A stretch of DNA of 5,465 nt from Alphaproteobacteria bacterium (lineage in GTDB: Bacteria > Pseudomonadota > Alphaproteobacteria > Sphingomonadales > SMXR01). The stretch covers positions 1 to 5,465 of the forward strand of contig SMXR01000105.1 in assembly GCA_004356215.1 (NCBI GenBank). Reading direction: 5' to 3'. Below the pieces are notes generated by a model. The model saw only the letters and a list, made by a program, of their open reading frames with translations, did not search any database and was not told the origin of the DNA. Position 1 is the first letter of the stretch. Each line of letters begins with the position of its first letter. Below are positions 1 to 5,308 of this stretch, in pieces. Position numbers and translations under genes: made by a program.

Positions 1-1
1 C

Positions 2-958
2 GGGATTCATGTGCTGCGTTATGGCCCGATGCGCGACCTGGTAATGGGGCTTGAGGTGGTGCTGCCAAATGGTGATATTTGGGATGGCCTTAAGGTCCTC
101 CACAAGGACAACACCGGGTATGACCTAAAGCAGCTTTTCATCGGCGCCGAAGGCACGCTGGGGATTATAACCGCGGCCACCCTGAAGCTGTTCCCGGCGC
201 CCAAAACCAGGGAAACCGCGATCCTGGCGGCACCGGACCCCGCAAGTCTTTTGCAAACCCTGACCGCCCTGCAAAACCGCTTTGGTGAGCGCCTGTCCGC
301 GTTTGAAATTTTCCCGGAACCGGCGCTTAAAATGGTCCTCAAGCACATTCCCGGGACCCGCGACCCCTTTCCCGGCCAACATCCCTGGTTTGCACTTATC
401 GACCTGTGGGACGTCGCGCTTAACCCCGGGCTGGCCGAAGACCTTGAGGCCGCACTTGGCGCCCTGTTGGAAAAAAGAGTGGTCAGCGATGTGGTAATGG
501 CAAGATCATTACAACACGCCGGGGATTTCTGGAAACTGCGCGAGGCCATCGCTGAAGCCCAGAAAAAAGATGGCGATGGCATCAAGCACGATATTTCTGT
601 CCCGATTAGCAAATTCCCTGAATTTATTGCCCGCGCCGATACCGCGGTGGAAGACATTCTGCCCGGTTTCAAGCGGATCGCTTTTGGTCACGCCGGCGAC
701 GGCAATATCCACTATGACCCCTGCCCGCCCGACGGTATGACACAAGACACATTCTTAAGTTACAAACGAGTGGTTAACCGGGCGGTTCATGATATCACAA
801 CTGACCTGGGTGGCAGTATTTCTGCGGAACATGGTATTGGCATTACCCGCAGAGAGGAATTGCACCATTATAAATCCGCGGTTGAAATGGGCCTTTACCA
901 GACCCTTAAAGCCGCCCTTGATCCCAACGGCCTGATGAACCCGGGAAAAATAATTTAA
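2..958 (+). CDS. FAD-binding 2-hydroxyacid dehydrogenase, GlcD/D2HGDH family, C-terminal part (5' truncated by window edge)
   Basis: This is a flavoenzyme of the VAO/PCMH-fold family that oxidises D-2-hydroxyacids (D-lactate, glycolate or D-2-hydroxyglutarate) and passes electrons to a carrier. The frame is open to the window edge, and the first visible residues (GIHVLRYG) already lie inside the FAD domain, so the true start is upstream. About 318 residues are visible; complete relatives usually have about 460-480. Counting from the GTG at position 11, the end of the FAD-binding domain is marked by DNTGYDLKQLFIGAEGTLGI (33-52). The C-terminal FAD-oxidase domain contains FGHAGDGNIHY (225-235), SAEHGIG (271-277) and the terminal DPNGLMNPGKII. 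In D2HGDH-like enzymes the histidines of HxGDGNxH and the glutamate near the EHG motif bind a divalent metal; all are present here. D-2-hydroxyglutarate is a reasonable substrate but cannot be separated from D-lactate by sequence alone. The reading frame is clean to the TAA stop. Confidence 0.9.
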   Translation, partial: GIHVLRYGPMRDLVMGLEVVLPNGDIWDGLKVLHKDNTGYDLKQLFIGAEGTLGIITAATLKLFPAPKTRETAILAAPDPASLLQTLTALQNRFGERLSAFEIFPEPALKMVLKHIPGTRDPFPGQHPWFALIDLWDVALNPGLAEDLEAALGALLEKRVVSDVVMARSLQHAGDFWKLREAIAEAQKKDGDGIKHDISVPISKFPEFIARADTAVEDILPGFKRIAFGHAGDGNIHYDPCPPDGMTQDTFLSYKRVVNRAVHDITTDLGGSISAEHGIGITRREELHHYKSAVEMGLYQTLKAALDPNGLMNPGKII

Positions 959-1085
959 ATTGCTTCCCCGCAATCAATAGGGCGGGGCTTGCGGCAGCAA
1001 TAAGTTTCTGGCACAAGCAAACCCGGAGCCAAATGATGGCGGGAAAAATCCTAAAAGTTTTTAAAATTTAATGAGATAACGACTT

Positions 1086-1778
1086 ATGAACCTGAATAAA
1101 AAAATTGACCTCAAAGCGGCAAAAAAGCAGTTTTCGAAAACCAAGCGGGTGCAAATTCCAGACATTCTGGACCCGGCGGCAGCCGAGACACTGAATTCTG
1201 TTTTGGTAGAAAAAACCGCATGGATGTTGAATTATAACCTGGGTAGCGAAGTCATCTGGCGGGAAATGCAGGAATTCAGAAGCATGACCAGCCGCAGCGT
1301 TAAAAAAATAGTCAATAAAATGTACGAAGCGGCTTCTACCGGGGGGTTTCAGTTTGTTCGCCACGGCCGGGGTGAAGATCAGAACCCGGTCAATACCCTG
1401 CCCTTGGACCCCGGTTTGATTGATGTTTTCAAATTTTTGAAATCAAAGGAAATGACCGATTTTTTAAAGAAGGTCACGGGCAAATCAGTAAATTTAAAAA
1501 CCGTCGAAGCCCAGTGGTACAAACCTGAAAACTTTCAAACCAGGGGCAGTGACATGCCTGAAGCGACCCTGGGGTTTGTCCTCTTGATGGCCAAAAACTG
1601 GGTCGCGGATTGGGGCGGAAACACCTATTTTTATGATGATGAGGGTAGGATTTCTGAAATCTTCGTGCCGAAATTTAATTCCCTCGAGATTTTTGAAGGC
1701 AAAGCCCCCCGGTCAATCACCGATGTTTCCCAATTTTCCAAGGATTACAGGGTGTCAATCGCCGGGTCATATTCTTAA
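1086..1778 (+). CDS. Degenerate 2-oxoglutarate/Fe(II) oxygenase-like protein (prolyl-hydroxylase-like, metal-ligand histidines missing)
   Basis: This 230-residue protein resembles bacterial Tpa1/Ofd1-like prolyl-hydroxylase-fold proteins (COG3751 type). Family-like features are the N-terminal RVQIPDILDP (21-30), a central FLKKVTGK (126-133), AQWYKPENFQTR (142-153), NWVADWGGNTYFYDDEGRI (171-189) and VPKFNSLEIF (194-203), followed by a C-terminal YRVSIAGS (221-228). In active relatives the metal is held by HxD just after the 'F-T' segment and by a distal His after the 'FN-L--F' strand. Here HxD reads GSD (154-156) and the distal His is Arg209, while the Arg that binds 2-oxoglutarate appears kept as Arg222. 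The only histidine in the protein is His93, so a two-histidine triad cannot form within one chain. There is no frameshift or early stop and the length is normal, which argues for a maintained pseudoenzyme over a decayed gene. A weak ribosome-binding sequence (TGAGA, 1072-1076) precedes the ATG. The gene looks AT-richer than the flanking dehydrogenase genes. Its partner or function is unknown. Confidence 0.8.
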   Translation: MNLNKKIDLKAAKKQFSKTKRVQIPDILDPAAAETLNSVLVEKTAWMLNYNLGSEVIWREMQEFRSMTSRSVKKIVNKMYEAASTGGFQFVRHGRGEDQNPVNTLPLDPGLIDVFKFLKSKEMTDFLKKVTGKSVNLKTVEAQWYKPENFQTRGSDMPEATLGFVLLMAKNWVADWGGNTYFYDDEGRISEIFVPKFNSLEIFEGKAPRSITDVSQFSKDYRVSIAGSYS

Positions 1779-1784
1779 GAGGCT

Positions 1785-1788
1785 GGAG
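1785..1788 (+). promoter_or_regulatory. Ribosome-binding site for the second oxygenase gene
   Basis: GGAG lies 10 bases before the ATG at 1799, in the 20-base gap after the upstream oxygenase-like gene. It supports the chosen start and independent initiation within a shared transcript. Confidence 0.55.
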
Positions 1789-1798
1789 AACTGTAAAG

Positions 1799-2485
1799 AT
1801 GGCAGACAAGGCCGCAAGTCCAAATGGGTCATACAATGATAACGGGTTTGAGTTCTTCAAGGGATTGGTTGAACCCGACACCATAAACGCCTTGCTCAAC
1901 ATGACCGAGCAGGTGGCCGGCAATTCCCCCTCAACGTTTCGTGGCATTATCCGCAAGTCGACGCTGACCAACAAACTTATCTACGTTTTGCAGGGTACCA
2001 ATTTTGTGCCCCTCGACACCTTTCACTGGGGGCTTACGCCTTTCATCAGCCGCGTTGTCGGAAAGCCGGTTTTGCCGGCCTATTCAAATTTTCGCATCTA
2101 CCAACAGGGTGACGTTTGCAAAATCCATTCCGACCGGGTGGCCAGCGAACACGGAATCTCGTTGATGATCGGCAGTTCTGACAACAAACCCTGGGGGCTG
2201 TCTGTGGGCCACGAATTTATCGAGGATCCCATGAACTGGCGCGGCACCGGGAAAGTCAAGACGGCCTGCGATGATTTTGGCGATGAACCCTTTTCAACGT
2301 TTGAGATGTACCCGGGAGACGCGGTCCTGTACCAGGCAATAAATCGCCGTCATGGCCGCCTGGAACCAAACCCCAACCGCTGGACCGCGCATCTTTTTAT
2401 GTTCTGGGTTGACCGGAACGGCCCGCGAAAGGATCAGGCCTTTGACAAAAAGCGCCATCCGGCAAGCGCAAATTATACTTTTTAG
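1799..2485 (+). CDS. Putative 2-oxoglutarate/Fe(II)-dependent oxygenase with intact metal-binding triad
   Basis: This 228-residue protein, probably cytoplasmic (no signal peptide or membrane segment), shows the double-stranded beta-helix oxygenase pattern. YSNFRIYQQGD (95-105) is followed by the HxD motif KIHSDR (108-113; His110, Asp112), a WGLSVGHEF strand (132-140), then PGDAVLYQ (172-179) and the distal ligand in RRHGR (183-187; His185), ending with HLFMFWVDRNGP (198-209). In relatives of the pattern 'GD-Y-G-E--HWRE----Q-F-H-VD-NGP', the Arg two residues after the distal His is conserved; here it is Arg187, with Arg194 as an alternative 2-oxoglutarate binder. It should couple decarboxylation of 2-oxoglutarate to hydroxylation of an unknown substrate. 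It follows the degenerate homologue by 20 bases with its own GGAG site, so the two are probably co-transcribed. It is not obviously the glutarate hydroxylase CsiD, which is about 100 residues longer. The substrate cannot be assigned. Confidence 0.8.
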   Translation: MADKAASPNGSYNDNGFEFFKGLVEPDTINALLNMTEQVAGNSPSTFRGIIRKSTLTNKLIYVLQGTNFVPLDTFHWGLTPFISRVVGKPVLPAYSNFRIYQQGDVCKIHSDRVASEHGISLMIGSSDNKPWGLSVGHEFIEDPMNWRGTGKVKTACDDFGDEPFSTFEMYPGDAVLYQAINRRHGRLEPNPNRWTAHLFMFWVDRNGPRKDQAFDKKRHPASANYTF

Positions 2486-2491
2486 GCTGGG

Positions 2492-3676
2492 TTAGAAAGC
2501 AGCAATGCCGGTGATCTCACGGCCGAGGATCAGGGCATGGATATCATGGGTGCCTTCATAGGTATTGACGGTTTCCAGGTTCATGACATGCCGGATAACG
2601 TGAAATTCATCAACGATGCCATTGGCGCCATGCATGTCGCGGGCGACGCGGGCGATATCAAGCGCCTTGCCGCAGGAATTCCGCTTGAGCAGCGAGATTG
2701 CCGCCGGGGCCAGTTTGTCGTTATCCTTCAGGCGGCCCGCTTGCAGGCAGGCATGAAGCCCAAGGGTAATTTCGGTTTGCATATCGGCGAGCTTTTTCTG
2801 AATCAGCTGGTTGGCGGCCAGGGGCCGGCCAAACTGTTCCCGGTCAAGAGTATATTGGCGCGCCGCATGCCAGCAAAATTCCGCCGCCCCAAGCGCCCCC
2901 CAGGCAATGCCATAGCGGGCGTTATTCAGGCACCCAAACGGGCCTTTAAGGCCGGAAACCCCGGCCAGCAGGTTTTCTTCGGGGACAAAAACATCTTCCA
3001 TGACTATTTCGCCGGTAACCGATGCCCGAAGCGAAAACTTTCCTTCAATTTTCGGGGCTGAGAGGCCTTTCATGCCCTTATCAAGGATAAAGCCGCGGAT
3101 AATGCCGTCATCGTCCTTGGCCCAGACGATAAAGACATCAGCGATTGGGGAATTGGTGATCCAGATTTTGGTCCCACTGAGGGTGTAGCCGCCGGCTTTC
3201 TTTTTGGCGCGGGTTTTCATCGCCCCGGGGTCTGACCCGGCATCGGGCTCGGTCAGACCGAAACACCCGATCATCTCACCGGTGGCCAGCCCCGGCAGAT
3301 ATTTTTCTTTCTGGACGTCGCTGCCATAGGCATAAATCGGGTGCATCACCAGGCTGGATTGCACCGACATGGCAGACCGGTAACCGCTATCGACACGCTC
3401 GATCTCGCGGGCAATCAGGCCGTAGGCGACATAGCCAATCCCGGCACAGCCATAGCCTTCAATGGTTGGGCCGAGCAAGCCCTGGGCACCCATATCGCGC
3501 ATTATTTTGGGGTCGAATTTCTCATGGCGATTGGCCAGAAGGATGCCGGGCATCAGCTTTTCGTCGGCATAGCGCCGGGTACTGTTTTGAATCAGGCGTT
3601 CTTCTTCGGTGAGGCTTTCTTCCAGAAGCAACGGGTCTTCCCAGTTAAATTTCGGCCATTTATTCGGATCGGACAT
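2492..3676 (-). CDS. gcdH: Glutaryl-CoA dehydrogenase
   Basis: An FAD-dependent acyl-CoA dehydrogenase that oxidises and decarboxylates glutaryl-CoA to crotonyl-CoA, passing electrons to ETF, in lysine, tryptophan and glutarate catabolism. The 394 residues match the usual length. Features specific to the glutaryl-CoA group include GYRSAMSVQSSLVMHPIYAY (98-117), whose Arg100 corresponds to the substrate-carboxylate-binding Arg of known enzymes. Acyl-CoA dehydrogenase signature 1 is CFGLTEPDAGSDPGAMKT (138-155), FAD-binding segments are WITNS (172-176) and REQFGRPLAANQLIQKKLADM (279-299), and RDMHGANGI is at 346-354. The C-terminal NLETVNTYEGTHDIHALILG carries the catalytic base Glu374 with neighbouring Tyr373. 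The ATG at 3676 is preferred over an in-frame TTG four codons upstream because a good GAGGGA site sits just before the ATG. The gene is convergent with the oxygenase pair (6-base gap) and divergent from doxX. No LysR-type gcdR or CoA-transferase gene is visible beside it. Confidence 0.96.
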   Translation of the reverse strand: MSDPNKWPKFNWEDPLLLEESLTEEERLIQNSTRRYADEKLMPGILLANRHEKFDPKIMRDMGAQGLLGPTIEGYGCAGIGYVAYGLIAREIERVDSGYRSAMSVQSSLVMHPIYAYGSDVQKEKYLPGLATGEMIGCFGLTEPDAGSDPGAMKTRAKKKAGGYTLSGTKIWITNSPIADVFIVWAKDDDGIIRGFILDKGMKGLSAPKIEGKFSLRASVTGEIVMEDVFVPEENLLAGVSGLKGPFGCLNNARYGIAWGALGAAEFCWHAARQYTLDREQFGRPLAANQLIQKKLADMQTEITLGLHACLQAGRLKDNDKLAPAAISLLKRNSCGKALDIARVARDMHGANGIVDEFHVIRHVMNLETVNTYEGTHDIHALILGREITGIAAF

Positions 3677-3680
3677 AACT

Positions 3681-3686
3681 TCCCTC
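3681..3686 (-). promoter_or_regulatory. Ribosome-binding site deciding the gcdH start
   Basis: On the reverse strand GAGGGA ends four bases before the ATG at 3676. It overlaps the codons that an alternative TTG start at 3688 would use, so it favours the ATG. Confidence 0.7.
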
Positions 3687-3707
3687 AAAAAAAATTCAGC
3701 CCTTGTA

Positions 3708-3769
3708 TCGGTAAAGTCGGACCGAAAAGCAAGTCTTACCTTACACCTTTTTCGGTAAAACTTTACAGA
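3708..3769. promoter_or_regulatory. Long imperfect inverted repeat between gcdH and doxX, candidate operator or leader hairpin
   Basis: The arms are 3711-3728 (GTAAAGTCGGACCGAAAA) and 3749-3766 (TTTTCGGTAAAACTTTAC). They are reverse complements at 15 of 18 positions, with the three mismatches together in the middle; two more outer pairs (3708-3709 with 3768-3769) are possible. The loop is 20 bases. The element TCGGTAAA also occurs twice as a direct repeat (3708-3715 and 3752-3759), and the right arm contains the short palindrome GTAAA-AC-TTTAC (3755-3766). The element sits about 34 bases before the gcdH start and about 51 before the doxX start, so it could bind a regulator controlling both divergent genes. 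TTTACA (3762-3767) resembles a -35 box for doxX, but no good -10 follows at the right spacing. The regulator is not identifiable here. Confidence 0.5.
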
Positions 3770-3805
3770 AACCAGGTTTTAAGGCAAAGTCATTTTTTAT
3801 TTATT

Positions 3806-3812
3806 AGAGGGG
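3806..3812 (+). promoter_or_regulatory. Ribosome-binding site deciding the doxX start
   Basis: AGAGGGG ends five bases before the ATG at 3818. It marks this ATG as the start although the frame stays open about 480 bases further upstream, antisense to gcdH. Confidence 0.75.
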
Positions 3813-3817
3813 TTATT

Positions 3818-4276
3818 ATGAGTAAACAAAATCTTTATATCCCGGCTTTCGGGACACTTGCAGCTAAACTTGAACCTTTTGCTTTGCCTTTACTTCGGGT
3901 CATTGTTGGCCTGGTCTTTATTTTTCATGGCTATGGTAAATTCATGGCCGTGGTTTCAGGTGGTGGACTTGGTGGTCTTGCCGGAATGATTGAAGGGGCC
4001 GGACTGCCCTTTCCTATTGTTTTTGCCCATATGGCCATGGTCACCGAATTTTTCGGCGGTATTTGCCTGGTTCTGGGGCTTTTTACCCGGCTTTGGGCTT
4101 TTTTTGGCGCGGGCATGATGTTCATGATTGTCATTTTCGTGAGAGGCTTTGATACAATTCATTATGCCCAGGGAGGATTTGAATATGACCTGACCCTGGC
4201 GACTGTTCTTTCGGTCGTGTTTATTTTGGGCGCCGGTGGCTTTTCAGTAGACAGCAAATTGAAAAAAACATTCTAA
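3818..4276 (+). CDS. DoxX family small inner-membrane protein
   Basis: This 152-residue hydrophobic protein has about four membrane helices (roughly 21-40, 66-87, 91-109, 125-141), as is usual in the DoxX/DoxD family. Family features are LRVIVGLVFIFHGYGKF (26-42), with the common 'HG--K' end of helix 1, and TEFFGGICLVLGLFTRLWAF (76-95), matching the 'E--GG--L-LGL-TR--A' pattern. Between helices 1 and 2 is a glycine-rich stretch (48-62, VSGGGLGG onward). Family members have been linked to thiosulfate:quinone oxidation in archaea and to redox or thiol stress in bacteria, but most are uncharacterised and no specific role can be given here. The start is chosen from the strong AGAGGGG site; the upstream open frame is antisense to gcdH. 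The gene is monocistronic: a divergent promoter region lies before it and an intrinsic terminator after it. Confidence 0.88.
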   Translation: MSKQNLYIPAFGTLAAKLEPFALPLLRVIVGLVFIFHGYGKFMAVVSGGGLGGLAGMIEGAGLPFPIVFAHMAMVTEFFGGICLVLGLFTRLWAFFGAGMMFMIVIFVRGFDTIHYAQGGFEYDLTLATVLSVVFILGAGGFSVDSKLKKTF

Positions 4277-4286
4277 AATTTATAAA
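4259..4286 (+). promoter_or_regulatory. Candidate sigma-70-like promoter overlapping the doxX 3' end
   Basis: TTGAAA (4259-4264) and TATAAA (4281-4286) are separated by 16 bases, each differing from the consensus hexamers at one position. Transcription would start near 4293, just before the terminator hairpin, and could serve the dehydrogenase gene at 4337. The region is very AT-rich, so a chance match is a real possibility. Confidence 0.35.
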
Positions 4287-4291
4287 ATTTT

Positions 4292-4325
4292 AAAAAGCGG
4301 CGGGACTTTTCCCGCCGTTTTTTTT
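4292..4325 (+). terminator. Strong intrinsic terminator after doxX
   Basis: CGGCGGG (4298-4304) pairs perfectly with CCCGCCG (4311-4317) around a six-base ACTTTT loop, followed by eight T residues (4318-4325). The five A residues before the stem (4292-4296) extend the pairing with the T-tract. It lies 15 bases after the doxX stop codon. Confidence 0.93.
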
Positions 4326-4336
4326 ATGCTCTCCAG

Positions 4337-5308
4337 ATGGAAAAGAAAAAAATACTTCTGACCGCGCCGTGGCCCGCAGCGGCGCTGGCAGCGCTAAAGG
4401 CGGATTATACGGTATTAATGCCACGAGAAATTCCTCCGGGTGCCAAGGAAATTCTGGAACTTCTCGCTCAGGCCGATGCCTTTTGCCCAACTTTTGTGGA
4501 TACCATTGACAGCGGCCTGATTGCCGCCATGCCCGACCATATCAGGCTGATCGCCTCGTTCGGGGTCGGGGTTGACCACATCGACCTTGAGGCCGCAAAT
4601 GAAAAGGGCCTGATAGTCACCAACACCCCGGGCGTGGTTAGCGAGGACACCGCTGATATCACCATCGGCCTGATGATTGCCGCCCTTCGCGGGTTTTATA
4701 AGGGCGAGAAAGTATTGCGTGCCAGTCAGTGGCAGGGAGCCTGGAATTCCACCCTTTTGGGGACCAAGGTATCGGGAAAAACGCTTGGGATTGTCGGCCT
4801 TGGGCGGATTGGCGAGATGGTGGCACGCCGCGCAAAGGCGTTTGATATGGAACTCCTTTATTTCAGCCGGACCCGCAAACCGGCGCTTGAGGATGCACTT
4901 GGCATCCGTCATGTGCCACGCCTTGAAGACCTGCTGGCGGCGGCTGATATTATCAGCCTCCATGTCCCGCTTTCCCCCGAGACCCGCCACTTGATCAACG
5001 CCAAGAACCTGGGGCACTTTAAACCCGGGGCATTTTTGATCAACACCTCGCGCGGCGGCCTGGTGGATGAAGCGGCCCTGGTGAGCGCGCTAAAAACCGG
5101 GCGCCTTGGCGGGGCCGGGCTCGATGTCTATGAATATGAGCCAAAACTGGCCGCAGGTTTGGCGGGCCTTGAAAACGTGACCATCCTGCCCCACCTTGGC
5201 ACCGCAACGCGTGAGACCCGCACCGCCATGGGGCTGAGGGTGAAAGCAAACCTGGATGCGTTCTTTAAGACCGGGAAGCCACTTGATGGTGTAGGGTTGC
5301 AGTCATGA
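4337..5308 (+). CDS. D-isomer-specific 2-hydroxyacid dehydrogenase (glyoxylate/hydroxypyruvate reductase-like)
   Basis: This 323-residue NAD(P)-dependent dehydrogenase interconverts a 2-ketoacid and its D-2-hydroxyacid. The substrate-contact loop is SFGVGVDHID (74-83). NTPGVVSEDTAD (96-107) starts the cofactor domain, and the Rossmann motif is GIVGLGRIG (151-159). The catalytic set is Arg239 in NTSRGGLVDE, Glu268 in DVYEYEP, and His286 in LPHLGTATRETR. After the second Rossmann strand the sequence is YFSRTRK (175-181), with Ser/Arg instead of an acidic residue, which suggests NADP(H) preference. The length is normal for the glyoxylate/hydroxypyruvate reductase or 2-ketogluconate reductase groups; the exact substrate is not resolvable. 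The ATG at 4337 begins 11 bases after the doxX terminator T-tract and has no recognisable Shine-Dalgarno sequence. The stop codon overlaps the next gene by four bases (ATGA), indicating translational coupling to a threonine synthase-like gene. Confidence 0.92.
   Translation: MEKKKILLTAPWPAAALAALKADYTVLMPREIPPGAKEILELLAQADAFCPTFVDTIDSGLIAAMPDHIRLIASFGVGVDHIDLEAANEKGLIVTNTPGVVSEDTADITIGLMIAALRGFYKGEKVLRASQWQGAWNSTLLGTKVSGKTLGIVGLGRIGEMVARRAKAFDMELLYFSRTRKPALEDALGIRHVPRLEDLLAAADIISLHVPLSPETRHLINAKNLGHFKPGAFLINTSRGGLVDEAALVSALKTGRLGGAGLDVYEYEPKLAAGLAGLENVTILPHLGTATRETRTAMGLRVKANLDAFFKTGKPLDGVGLQS

Noticed and set aside
19..672. 217-codon reverse-strand open frame.
   Set aside because: It is antisense to the well-supported flavoenzyme gene, and its Ser/Ala/Arg-rich sequence looks like a codon-bias shadow.
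966..987. Hairpin CCCCGC/GCGGGG after the flavoenzyme gene as a terminator.
   Set aside because: The stem is only six pairs with a ten-base loop and no T-tract follows, so it is not supported as an intrinsic terminator.
1086..1778. First oxygenase gene as a pseudogene.
   Set aside because: Full length, no frameshift or internal stop, conserved fold segments and a retained Arg222 fit a maintained protein better than decay.
1799..2485. Assignment of the second oxygenase as the glutarate hydroxylase CsiD, suggested by the nearby gcdH.
   Set aside because: The protein is about 100 residues too short and its motif context resembles a different oxygenase subfamily.
3677..3688. TTG start for gcdH giving four extra residues.
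   Set aside because: It would place the start inside the GAGGGA ribosome-binding site of the ATG at 3676, and the family normally starts close to the ATG.
3341..3817. Open forward frame upstream of doxX that would add 159 residues to the protein.
   Set aside because: It lies antisense to gcdH, has no DoxX-like content, and a strong ribosome-binding site marks the ATG at 3818.
4274..4296. AT-rich TAAAATTTATAAAATTTTAAAA stretch as a repeat or protein-binding site.
   Set aside because: Low complexity next to a terminator; the apparent repeats are explained by A/T runs.
4415..5017. 200-codon reverse-strand open frame.
   Set aside because: It is fully antisense to the D-2-hydroxyacid dehydrogenase gene, which has all catalytic motifs; no recognisable domain.
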